64,000 bases of DNA from Acidilobaceae archaeon (GTDB lineage Archaea; Thermoproteota; Thermoprotei_A; Sulfolobales; Acidilobaceae): the NCBI GenBank assembly GCA_027046245.1, contig JALTZJ010000026.1, positions 1-64,000 on the forward strand. Reading direction: 5' to 3'. A model generated the notes under the pieces. It did no database searches, was not told the origin of the DNA, and saw only the letters and a program-made list of their open reading frames with translations. Positions 33,732 to 41,733 of this stretch are shown here, in pieces. Numbering within the stretch: the stretch's first letter is position 1; every line of letters starts with the position of its first letter. The position numbers and the translations under genes were made by a program.

Positions 33732-33751
33732 TTACGCAGTGCACTGCGTAA
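33732..33751. promoter_or_regulatory. Perfect 20-bp palindrome upstream of the nitroreductase gene
   Basis: TTACGCAGTG (33732-33741) is followed directly by its exact reverse complement CACTGCGTAA (33742-33751). It lies 79 bases before the nitroreductase start and is a strong candidate for a dimeric regulator's operator. Confidence 0.55.
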
Positions 33752-33829
33752 CGTGGAAAACAAGTGAGGAAGGAAAGGGAAGGGAGGATAGAAGTTTCCC
33801 TCGTCCTCCACTGGTTTAGATCCCTTGCT

Positions 33830-34567
33830 TTAATCTATTAAGGCTACGTGTAGTGCTACGGTGAGCAGGACTAGTATCCCTAGGATTCTTTGAGCATGGA
33901 TTAGCCTTGCATACCTAGTAGTTTTGCCTTTACTATAGTAGAGGATTATGCCGCTTACTGTTATCAAGGCTGCGAGCCCCGCGGCAGCAAGCTCCACGGG
34001 ACCAGCATACTCTATTAGCATGGCGCCGTGGAGGAGAGCCGCTGCGCCCAAGACGAGGCTAGTCACCACATGAATCTTTAGTGCGGTCGCTAAGCTCAGG
34101 GGCAGCTTTATCTTCCTCTTAATAAGAGCTATGTAGGTGTACTTATATGCAACGAAGCCAAATATAAGCGGTATTCCAAGGTTCCAGGCAGCTGAGCCTA
34201 GAGATTCGGCAAGCTCCTCTTCACCCTCATCTTCTTCTCCTTCTTCTTCGTCTTCAGAACCGTTACTAGGCACGTAAATGCTGTTTTCCTCCCCATATTT
34301 ATCTTCTTCATAGGTATTGTCGGTTTCATTTAGCTTATCCTGACCCTCTTGAAGCATAGTATTATTTAAAGTACTATTGCCTGTATTTTTGGCGACTGTA
34401 TCTGTAGAGGTTGTATATTCCTCGTACTCATCATAGTCTTCGTCGTACCCGTTACCGTCTAATTGGATATTATGCAGTGAAGCGTTGATAACGAGTGTCA
34501 AAGGAGCTAGCAATAGTATAGATAATAGAATTAGAAGTAGAGGTGTTGTGCCACCGTTGAACCTCAA
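33830..34567 (-). CDS. Membrane protein with acidic outer loop and b-heme-like histidine pairs
   Basis: Start placed at TTG 34567 (245 residues): GGTGGTG lies just upstream and the TATA box at 34605-34618 would set transcription close by. After one N-terminal hydrophobic segment comes an outer loop of about 90 residues, rich in Asp, Glu, Tyr, Asn and Thr with several N-x-S/T sites. Four helices follow. Two of them carry spaced histidines, LKIHVVTSLVLGAAALLHG (H-x13-H) and HAQRILGILVLLTVALH (H-x15-H), a layout seen in b-type cytochromes and ferric-reductase-like proteins. Heme binding is an inference; the family is not certain. Confidence 0.5.
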   Translation of the reverse strand: MRFNGGTTPLLLILLSILLLAPLTLVINASLHNIQLDGNGYDEDYDEYEEYTTSTDTVAKNTGNSTLNNTMLQEGQDKLNETDNTYEEDKYGEENSIYVPSNGSEDEEEGEEDEGEEELAESLGSAAWNLGIPLIFGFVAYKYTYIALIKRKIKLPLSLATALKIHVVTSLVLGAAALLHGAMLIEYAGPVELAAAGLAALITVSGIILYYSKGKTTRYARLIHAQRILGILVLLTVALHVALID

Positions 34568-34604
34568 CCGCGCACCACCAACTATTACCAATATCCTAAA
34601 CTGG

Positions 34605-34618
34605 ATATTTATATAGTA
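34605..34618 (-). promoter_or_regulatory. TATA box of the acidic membrane protein gene
   Basis: On the minus strand the sequence reads CTATATAAATATCC, a near-consensus archaeal TATA box. Transcription would begin about 25 bases further, just before TTG 34567. Confidence 0.6.
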
Positions 34619-34928
34619 ATGGAACACACGGCTAGCTACCGAACCTATAGCGACTCGGATCGGTAGAGTTTATAGAGTTACCTGGATTTCCGTCTGAAGC
34701 GGCCTTTTTCTAGGGCTGTAGCTATTGTAGCTATACGTGAACTATATTTAATTAATAGAATATAAAATATTATATTCGTAGAGGGTAGAGGAAGACGCGG
34801 CTTAGCAATTTAAAAGGGCGATTTTGTCCACGTTAGTTGCTAAATTAACCTAAGTAGTGTAACGCATATTTTAGCATATACTAGAATTTATACGTAGAGT
34901 GTAAACTGGGGGTGCCGGAGGCCTGGCA
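34619..34928. other. AT-rich divergent intergenic region
   Basis: Non-coding and AT-rich, with several TATA-like tracts (for example around 34745-34775 and AATTTATAC near 34886) upstream of the secreted-protein gene at 34929. No frame or RNA gene seen. Confidence 0.45.
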
Positions 34929-35792
34929 GTGTATACGCGTAGCTGGAGGACTAATTACAGGCTTCTGGCCCTCCTAGCATTATTTACGATTATTATGACA
35001 ACGCCTATCTCAAGCATCGCATCTTTGGGCGCAGAGGAGAGCTATCCATTCGTCGATTTCCCGATCATGGAGGGATTCACGTATAGGCCCTCCGTGAAGG
35101 GCGGCGCAGTTGATATTAAGTCGATGGCTTGGAGCCCTGAGAGGCCAAAGGTTTTCGTGGTTGGCGCTGAGCGGTGGGTCGCTCTGGTTTCGGCCGATGT
35201 GGGGCGTGAGCGGTGGATAAATCAGATACCAGTGAAGGGCTGGGTCTTCGAGGTAGACTGGGCTGGGGATCTAATAGTAGTTGTCGCTGCTAAGCGGCTA
35301 GTCGAGGGTGCCTGGATTAACGTATGGGAGACGGGGTTGATAGCCTACACTACCAGGGGCGAGATTGCCTGGTTGAAGAAGTATAGTGGACAGCCCGTCC
35401 TAGCTGTGGGGCAGGGCCTCATAGCGGTTACCGAGATGGATGCGGTAGAGGAGGACGGCGGGGCCCGCATGACGGGTCAGAGGATAGTGGTGTACACTTT
35501 TGAAGGTGCTGAGGCCTGGAGCCTGGACTTAGGCGCTTCAACAGTGGTTCTAGATGCCGAGTGGAGCCCTAGCGGCCGGTACCTAGCGGTGGAGGCATTC
35601 GTAACCCCGAATCCCGTCAGCGGCGCGGCCGAGGTAATCGAGTACAAGGTGATCGTGTTAGACTCTCAAGGCGGTAAAGTGCTGGAGGAGACCTATCCTG
35701 CCGACGCTGTAAATGACGTAGCTCAGGCTTGGGCCCGTGACGGCGACTTGCTGGCAATAGCTGTGGCGGGCCCCCGAGGGCTTCAAGATTAA
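34929..35792 (+). CDS. Secreted beta-propeller-like protein, N-terminal part (frame interrupted)
   Basis: The first 287 residues of a large secreted protein. A signal peptide is clear (RLLALLALFTIIMTTPISSI). It is followed by repeated WD-like blades: MAWSPERPKVFVVGAERWVA, VDWAGDLIVVVAAKRLV, AEWSPSGRYLAVEAFV and AWARDGDLLAIAVAG. The frame stops 18 bases after a run of five C (35771-35775). Removing one base joins it without a gap to the next frame. Start GTG 34929. The function is unknown; the fold suggests binding outside the cell. Confidence 0.7.
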   Translation: MYTRSWRTNYRLLALLALFTIIMTTPISSIASLGAEESYPFVDFPIMEGFTYRPSVKGGAVDIKSMAWSPERPKVFVVGAERWVALVSADVGRERWINQIPVKGWVFEVDWAGDLIVVVAAKRLVEGAWINVWETGLIAYTTRGEIAWLKKYSGQPVLAVGQGLIAVTEMDAVEEDGGARMTGQRIVVYTFEGAEAWSLDLGASTVVLDAEWSPSGRYLAVEAFVTPNPVSGAAEVIEYKVIVLDSQGGKVLEETYPADAVNDVAQAWARDGDLLAIAVAGPRGLQD

Positions 35793-35838
35793 GATCATAG
35801 ATGTTGCATCGGGCAGTGTAGAGGAAGTCTCCTCAGGA

Positions 35839-37509
35839 GTGCAAGCCGGAGAGATATTCTGGATAGAGTGGACCCCCTTCGGGGAAGCCTGGGTAGCAGT
35901 CTCTGAGAGCGGCGATGACGAGTCTATACTCTTAGCGGCGAAGCCTGGCGGTGACGAGGCAGTCAGGATCGAGCCTGAGGGGGGAGTACCCAGGTATAAG
36001 CCAAAATGGAGCCCTGACGGCGCATTAGCAGTTAACCTTTCAAATGACAAGCGGTACCTAGAGCTCAGGGATGGAAGGCTAAACCTCTTCTTCCAGGCGG
36101 GACCGGGCTTTACAGTATTGAATGAAAGGGCTATGGATACGCTAATACAGTGGATCCAAGTAGGAGACACGTACAAGTTAATAGCAAAGAGTAGCTTCAA
36201 CGAGGTAAGACAGTACATAGTCAATGTGTTCTCCGTGGTGAAGCTTGAAGGAAGCGGCCTCTCTTACCAGTTCTGCGTCACAGCACCAGGCCTGACGACC
36301 CCGGCGTGCCTAGATCAGCTAGGCGGCGTCACAACCCTATACATGAAGCCGGGCAGCTACACGGCGGAGGTAAGGGTGACGAACGCAGAGAGCCTAAACG
36401 TCTACGGCCCAGTCTGGAACGTTAAGTTCACCATAGACATAGAGGCTAGACCCTTCGAGGTAGCGGCCTACGACCTCGTAGGCCCCTTCATGGAGCGCGT
36501 AGGCACACTAGAAATAGTATATGAGTTGCCGAAACGCATATCATTCACACTAAAAATCCTAGGAGCCGACGATAAAGAATACCATAAAATAGTAGGCGTG
36601 CAAGGTAAAGAAGAGAACGCTACTCTCCGGATTAAGCTTGTCGAGGGCACCTACAAAGTGGTAGCCTCAACAAAGGTTACTGGGCTCCCTGTTAAGCTAG
36701 AGAAAGAAGTAACGGTCAGGCCCGGGGAAACCAGCAAAGTAGATGTCAACATGGAGACGCTAGGGATAGGGAAGCTAATTCTCCTAGGGGGAGCAGTCCA
36801 CACAGTGACTCTCAGCGACGGTACCGAAGTTTATAGAGAAATGGTGCATAGAGGCGGCAAGGTAGTACTATACCTCCCAGCAGACACCTACAAGGTCAAA
36901 GTAGAAGTAGACCTATTCCTGCTAGGCGGCATAGAGATCCTAGGACCGGGAGGCGACCTATCATTCACAGAAGAAATAACAGTGAAGCCCGCCGAGGAAT
37001 CAACTGTGGATCCTCTTAAGATACTCGAGGAAAACCTGGCAAGGCTAAAAGTAGAAAACGCTAGAGGCGACGCAGTAGTCATATTCCTAGTACCATTCAC
37101 GGAGGAAGGAGAGCTAGTCGAGATGGTGAACCTTATAACCCTAGGCCTGGGAGAAGCCAAAGAGTACTTCATAATGCCTGGCTACAACTACAAAGTAATA
37201 GACCAGGACAGCGAGGAAGTGATAGCAGAGATAGCACCCAAGCCCGGCGAGATAATAACGCTGACCGTAAGCGAGAAAGGCGCCACACAGGAAACCCAGA
37301 CGCCTACACAAACAGAACCCGAAACGGAGCCTACGGGGACACAAACCCAGACAGAGACGGGTGGAGAAGCTAAGACAGGGGAAACAGCAGAGACACCGGA
37401 AACAGGGGACGAAGGCGGCCAGAGCAACACGGCTATCCTTGCAGGTGCAGGAGCAGCAGCACTAATACTACTACTTATAGTAGTTGTAGCCCTGGCGAGG
37501 CGCCGTTAG
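35839..37509 (+). CDS. Secreted beta-propeller-like protein, C-terminal part with membrane anchor
   Basis: The continuation of the preceding gene; coding in this frame is already visible from about 35773 (PEGFKIKIIDVASGSVEEVS). The listed start GTG 35839 is merely the first start codon. It holds more blades (IEWTPFGEAWVAVSESGDDE; KWSPDGALAVNLS), then several beta-sandwich-like repeats ending in Y-x-V/A-x-V strands (TYKVVASTKVTG; TYKVKVEVDLFLLG), then a Thr/Glu/Pro-rich stalk and a final helix AILAGAGAAALILLLIVVV with ALARRR. This is the usual layout of archaeal cell-surface proteins anchored at the C-terminus. Confidence 0.7.
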   Translation: MQAGEIFWIEWTPFGEAWVAVSESGDDESILLAAKPGGDEAVRIEPEGGVPRYKPKWSPDGALAVNLSNDKRYLELRDGRLNLFFQAGPGFTVLNERAMDTLIQWIQVGDTYKLIAKSSFNEVRQYIVNVFSVVKLEGSGLSYQFCVTAPGLTTPACLDQLGGVTTLYMKPGSYTAEVRVTNAESLNVYGPVWNVKFTIDIEARPFEVAAYDLVGPFMERVGTLEIVYELPKRISFTLKILGADDKEYHKIVGVQGKEENATLRIKLVEGTYKVVASTKVTGLPVKLEKEVTVRPGETSKVDVNMETLGIGKLILLGGAVHTVTLSDGTEVYREMVHRGGKVVLYLPADTYKVKVEVDLFLLGGIEILGPGGDLSFTEEITVKPAEESTVDPLKILEENLARLKVENARGDAVVIFLVPFTEEGELVEMVNLITLGLGEAKEYFIMPGYNYKVIDQDSEEVIAEIAPKPGEIITLTVSEKGATQETQTPTQTEPETEPTGTQTQTETGGEAKTGETAETPETGDEGGQSNTAILAGAGAAALILLLIVVVALARRR

Positions 37510-37731
37510 CACTCTCCTCAAACTCATAATATAATTCTTTATTGTTTTTGTACTAGGAGGTGAGTTAAATAGTATGCTCCTGCTATCTGCTCGCTCGATA
37601 ATCTAGAGGAAAACTCTTTTACTCTTGACTGTGTGAGATCGCTCTTTTCCGCTTTAAGCGGGTCGGGATGATGGGTGTTAAAGGGGAAGATCTCCCCCTG
37701 GGTAAACCCGGTTTCCCTCTAAGGAGTACAG
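37510..37731. other. Intergenic region between convergent genes, T-rich terminator
   Basis: TTCTTTATTGTTTTTGT at about 37535-37551 is a likely archaeal T-rich terminator for the secreted-protein gene. CCGCT/AGCGG around 37650-37664 forms a small hairpin. No gene supported. Confidence 0.4.
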
Positions 37732-38325
37732 CTAGTAGGGATCATCTAGGAAGTTCTTGAGTATTCTTAGGCCGTGGGGCGTGCCTATGCTCTCCGGGTG
37801 GAACTGTACTCCATGTACGGGGTACTCTACATGCCTAACTCCCATTATCTCTTTGTCGTCTAGGCTCACCGCGGTGACCTTTAGGCTGTCGGGTAGCGTG
37901 TCTAGGGCTAGACTATGATATCTCATCGCTGGAAAGACCTCCGGCACGCTACTGTAAAGCTTGTCCCCTAGGTGCCTTACCATGCTCTGCTTGCCATGCT
38001 TCACTGTGCGGGCCCTTCTTACTCTCGCGCCGTAGACGGCTCCTATTAGCTGGTGGCCCAGGCATACTCCTAGGATGGGAGTTGTGGGGCCCAGCTTCTC
38101 TACTATATCCCTGGAGACGCCTACGTCCCTGGGTTTCAAGGGGCTTCCGGGGCCCGGGGAGATTATTATCCTGTCAGGTTTCAGCCTCGCGACGCCTCTA
38201 ACCGTGACTTCATCGTTTCTAAACACGAAAGCTCTAGCTCCTAGCCTGGCTAGGTAGTCTACTATGTTGTATACGAAGCTGTCATAGTTGTCTATAACTA
38301 CTACGAGGTCAGGCACGTCTCTCAA
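37732..38325 (-). CDS. trpG: Anthranilate synthase glutamine amidotransferase subunit
   Basis: A 197-residue class I amidotransferase. It has VVVIDNYDSFVYNIVDYLAR, IIISPGPGSP, the nucleophile elbow LGVCLGHQLIGAVYG and the His-Glu pair in VHGVQFHPESIG. It supplies ammonia to TrpE. Start overlaps the trpE stop by 17 bases. Confidence 0.95.
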   Translation of the reverse strand: MRDVPDLVVVIDNYDSFVYNIVDYLARLGARAFVFRNDEVTVRGVARLKPDRIIISPGPGSPLKPRDVGVSRDIVEKLGPTTPILGVCLGHQLIGAVYGARVRRARTVKHGKQSMVRHLGDKLYSSVPEVFPAMRYHSLALDTLPDSLKVTAVSLDDKEIMGVRHVEYPVHGVQFHPESIGTPHGLRILKNFLDDPY

Positions 38326-39622
38326 CCCCGAGAGCCTCGCGGAGAGCCTTGAGCTTGTGAACAGTCTCCATGTACTCTCGCTCTGGCCGGGAATCGTAGA
38401 CTATCCCGGCTCCAGCCCTCAACTCCACTCTCCCGTCCGGGAGGCTCCACGCACTCCTGATCACTATCGCTGCCTCACCGGCTCGTAGTCCTCCCAGGCC
38501 CACGGCTCCAGCGTAGGGTCCACGCGGCTTATCCTCAAGGACTGCTATGATCTCCATGGCCCTGGGCTTCGGCGCCCCGCTCACGGTGCCCGCTGGCAGT
38601 GTCGCGGCTATCGCTTCATGCAGTTCTAGACCGTCACGAGCTCTTGCGACAACCCTGGACACTATATGCTGTACCCTGCTATACTTCTCGACATCCATTA
38701 GGCTAGCAACTTCCACAGAGCCGGGCTCAGCTATTCGGCCTAAATCATTTCTCGCCAAGTCAACAAGCATTATATGCTCTGCAAGCTCCTTCTCGTCGCT
38801 TAAAAGCTCCTCTTCCATGAGTATGTCCTCCTCGCCTTCGCCGCGAGGCCTGGTTCCAGCTATGGGATGCGTCTCCAGGATGCCGCGCTCGAGCTTAATT
38901 AATAGCTCTGGGCTTGCACCTAGAATCTCGCCGGCGGGACTCTTAAGATAATACATGTAGGGGCTTGGATTAATCGATGCAAGCCTCTCGTAGGCGGAGT
39001 ACAGGCTGCCCCTGTACTCGTAGGACTCCACTCTGGAAAGGACAACCTGGAATGCTTCTCCCTCCTCTATTAGCCTCCTCGCCGTCGACACCCATTCAAC
39101 ATAGTCTCCCCGGGGAGTAGAGTAGACCTCTCGCGTCACCCTGAAGCCCTCAGTAGCCCCACCACCCCGGGGCTCGTAGCTTTTGGGGCAAACAGCAGCC
39201 CTGCTAGCGTAATGATCGTAAACCACTATAGCATCTGGCGTGAAGCCCGCTAGAACAGGCCACTCGTGTCTGTCCAGTAATCCCCGCAGCCACGGCTCCT
39301 CGTCAGCCACAGCTTCATAGGATAGGGTGAAGAAGGCGGGCTTGCTACACGGTAGACTCTCGCAGTCAGCCATTGATAAGAGGCGGCGAAGGGATTCATA
39401 GACCCCCTCAGGAGATCTATGCTCCACGTAGCTTTCAGCGCCAACTGCCACGAGGCTGAACCTGCTTCTATGAAGCTGTCCTCCCCCGCTCTCCAGCAGG
39501 GCAACGTACTCCTCGCCACTAGCTACAGCGGCTGCCGCCAGCCTGCGGGGGCTCGGAAGACTGGATATAGAGTACTTATTGCATCCCTCCCATTTCAGGA
39601 GAGGGCGGAGCCCCGCTAGCAT
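38309..39622 (-). CDS. trpE: Anthranilate synthase component I
   Basis: A 437-residue chorismate-using enzyme. It has SPYMYYLKSPAGEILGASPE, IAGTRPRGEGEEDILMEEEL, HIMLVDLARNDLGRIA, and PAGTVSGAPKPRAMEIIAVL. The N-terminal region contains SLPSPRRLAA and ALLESG, near the position where feedback binding of tryptophan occurs in the family. Middle gene of trpDEG, 7 bases after trpD. Confidence 0.95.
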   Translation of the reverse strand: MLAGLRPLLKWEGCNKYSISSLPSPRRLAAAAVASGEEYVALLESGGGQLHRSRFSLVAVGAESYVEHRSPEGVYESLRRLLSMADCESLPCSKPAFFTLSYEAVADEEPWLRGLLDRHEWPVLAGFTPDAIVVYDHYASRAAVCPKSYEPRGGGATEGFRVTREVYSTPRGDYVEWVSTARRLIEEGEAFQVVLSRVESYEYRGSLYSAYERLASINPSPYMYYLKSPAGEILGASPELLIKLERGILETHPIAGTRPRGEGEEDILMEEELLSDEKELAEHIMLVDLARNDLGRIAEPGSVEVASLMDVEKYSRVQHIVSRVVARARDGLELHEAIAATLPAGTVSGAPKPRAMEIIAVLEDKPRGPYAGAVGLGGLRAGEAAIVIRSAWSLPDGRVELRAGAGIVYDSRPEREYMETVHKLKALREALGVERRA

Positions 39623-39628
39623 AACGCC

Positions 39629-40669
39629 TCAACCCCTTCCAGAAACGCATTGAGAGGCTACGCCCACTACCTCATCTAGGAACCTGGCAGGCATGCCCTC
39701 CCTCATTGCCTGTAGTGCAGCCTCGACACCATCCCTAAGGCCTGAAGCAGCGCCTGCAACATACAGTGCAGCGCCCGCATTAGCCGCGATGAACGCCTCG
39801 TCGCCCCGCCTCCCCCTACCCTCAAGAGCTGATCTCACCCTAGCAGCGCTCTCCTCGGGGCTAGAAACCCTCAGCTCACCCAAGGGCACGCGTGGCAGCC
39901 CAAGATCCTCGGGTGCAAGGCTATACTCTTCGCCGGAGCCATTGCCGACCTCTATAACCAGGGTCTCCCCCGACACGCTAACCTCGTCAACGCCAGGCTC
40001 GCCATGAACTACTAAGGCCTTCCTCAGGCCCAGCAGCCTAGCAGCGCCCGAGATAACGGGGAGCAGGCTCCTCTCAGCTACCCCGACGACCTGAACATCG
40101 GGTCTGGCAGGATTAGAGAGGGGGCCTGCAAGGTTGAAGACCGTCCTTACGCCTAGTTTTCTCCTGACAGGCATAACCCTCTTCATAGCAGGGTGGAAAC
40201 GGGGGGCGAAGAGGAAGGTGAACCCCTTCTTGGCAAGCAGACATTCAGCCTCCCGGGCGCCATGACCCACGGGGTAGCCTAGAGCCTCTAGGATATCGGC
40301 GCTGCCACTCTTACTGCTAACCCCGCGGTTGCCGTGTTTGGCTACGGCTACGCCGAGACTGGCAGCAACTATTGCGGCCGCCGTGCTAGCGTTTATCGTA
40401 TGAGCCCCGTCGCCCCCGGTACCAGCGGTGTCGAGGAGGGGCCGACGCGGCGCTTCGACACGCTCCGCGGCCCTCAGCAGGGAGTACGCGAAGCCCGCGA
40501 CTTCGCCGGCCTCCTCCCCTTTAACCCTTAGAGCCACGAGGACGGCGGCAACTCCTACATCGTCTAAGCCCCCGTCTAGCATGGAATCGGCTAGTTTGGA
40601 GGACTCCTCGAAGGATAGACTACGTCTCCCGGCTAGAGCCTCCAGCACCTCCTTCAGATTCACGGTCAC
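39629..40669 (-). CDS. trpD: Anthranilate phosphoribosyltransferase
   Basis: A 346-residue enzyme adding phosphoribosyl from PRPP to anthranilate. The PRPP loop is DTAGTGGDGAHTINASTAAA (about 80-100), followed by KHGNRGVSSKSGSADILEAL and FNLAGPLSNPARPDVQVVGV. Start GTG 40669, with GGAGGTGG about 8 bases upstream. First gene of the minus-strand trp operon. Confidence 0.95.
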   Translation of the reverse strand: MTVNLKEVLEALAGRRSLSFEESSKLADSMLDGGLDDVGVAAVLVALRVKGEEAGEVAGFAYSLLRAAERVEAPRRPLLDTAGTGGDGAHTINASTAAAIVAASLGVAVAKHGNRGVSSKSGSADILEALGYPVGHGAREAECLLAKKGFTFLFAPRFHPAMKRVMPVRRKLGVRTVFNLAGPLSNPARPDVQVVGVAERSLLPVISGAARLLGLRKALVVHGEPGVDEVSVSGETLVIEVGNGSGEEYSLAPEDLGLPRVPLGELRVSSPEESAARVRSALEGRGRRGDEAFIAANAGAALYVAGAASGLRDGVEAALQAMREGMPARFLDEVVGVASQCVSGRG

Positions 40670-40958
40670 GGCCTAGCCACCTCCCCAGGGAGGAATGACG
40701 CTGTTTGCTGGCGCTGCGGGGACCCGCTGTGGGCAAGGACTGTAGTGCTTCTATACTTGGAAGAGCGAGGGGCTGACGGGGCTATGTAGCCCCGAGAAGC
40801 TATCTCCATTGGCTCATCATGCCACCACCACGTTACAAACCCAAGGCTATGCATCCTCTATTTAAAAGATTACATGTATCCTATGGGGGGCTTCAGGTTA
40901 AAAACGGTGCAGAGGGACGAGTGCACCACTTACTGGTGCGCAAGGCGATGCAGCGCCA
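40670..40958. promoter_or_regulatory. Divergent trp promoter region with leader hairpins
   Basis: The region drives trpDEG leftward and trpABFC rightward. TATTTAAAAG at about 40859-40868 is the likely TATA box for trpA; AGTATAGA on the minus strand at about 40751-40758 may serve trpD. GGGGCT 40778-40783 pairs with AGCCCC 40788-40793. In the trpA leader GTGCACCA 40921-40928 pairs with TGGTGCGC 40934-40941 (8 bp with one G-U), ending 17 bases before trpA ATG 40959, which leaves the start region sensitive to its folding. Confidence 0.5.
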
Positions 40959-41723
40959 ATGGCCCTATCTAGGCCCGGCTACTCGAGCTACCTCACAATA
41001 GCCTGGCCCTCTCCTAGCGAGTTCCAAAGCCTACTACACAAGCTAGCTCCCTGTACGGACTTCTTCGAGTTAGGTCTTCCCGCGAGGAACCCCCTCTACG
41101 ATGGACCAACGATAAGGTCTACCCACAGAGAAGCGCTACGAAAGGTGGGGAGCCGGGGAGAGGCGCTTAGACTAGCCTCTAGGGCTGCCAGCGAGGCGGG
41201 TGCAAGGTTCATAGTGATGACTTACCTGTGGGAACACGGAGGCCCCAGAGGCCTGAGGAGCCTTGTGGAGGATGTTGCCGCAAGCGGTGCAGACGCTCTA
41301 CTACTACCAGATCTCCTCTTCGAGTATCCCGGCTTACTGGTAGAGTATGTTGATGCAGCGAAGAATAATGGGTTGCAGCCAGCCTTCTTCGCCTCCAGCA
41401 AGTTCCCTCATCACATACTTAGGCTACTAGCTGGAATGAAACCCCTACTAATCTATCTGGGGCTCCAGCCAGCCACCGGGGCCTCACTGCCCGTGGCTGT
41501 GAAAAGCAATGTAGCCCTAGCTCGAGAACTGATAGAGGATTCCTACCTGCTAGCCGGCTTCGCCATCCGCAGCCCTGAGACGGCTATAGCAGTCATTGAA
41601 GCAGGTGCTGACGCCGTCGTGGTCGGAAGCGAGCTGGCAAGACTCTACAAAGCTGGAGGCGCTGAAGCGGCGGCCGGCCTGGCTTGCGCCATAAAAAAGG
41701 CGCTAGTCGCGAGAAGGGGGTGA
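40959..41723 (+). CDS. trpA: Tryptophan synthase alpha chain
   Basis: A 254-residue TIM-barrel enzyme cleaving indole-3-glycerol phosphate. It has DFFELGLPARNPLYDGPTIR (catalytic Glu in FELG), ADALLLPDLLFEY (catalytic Asp in LPDL), GLQPATGASLP and AGFAIRSPETA with AGADAVVVGSEL. First gene of trpABFC. Confidence 0.93.
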   Translation: MALSRPGYSSYLTIAWPSPSEFQSLLHKLAPCTDFFELGLPARNPLYDGPTIRSTHREALRKVGSRGEALRLASRAASEAGARFIVMTYLWEHGGPRGLRSLVEDVAASGADALLLPDLLFEYPGLLVEYVDAAKNNGLQPAFFASSKFPHHILRLLAGMKPLLIYLGLQPATGASLPVAVKSNVALARELIEDSYLLAGFAIRSPETAIAVIEAGADAVVVGSELARLYKAGGAEAAAGLACAIKKALVARRG

Positions 41724-41733
41724 GCTTCTCCCC

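Noticed and set aside
37555-37610. Strong AGGAGGTG followed by a short ATG frame
   Set aside because: The frame encodes about ten residues and lies after the terminator of the upstream gene; nothing supports translation.
40948-41001. Seventeen-residue frame with one Trp overlapping the trpA start, considered as a leader peptide
   Set aside because: Only one Trp codon, it overlaps trpA rather than preceding it, and archaeal trp operons are not known to use this type of attenuation.
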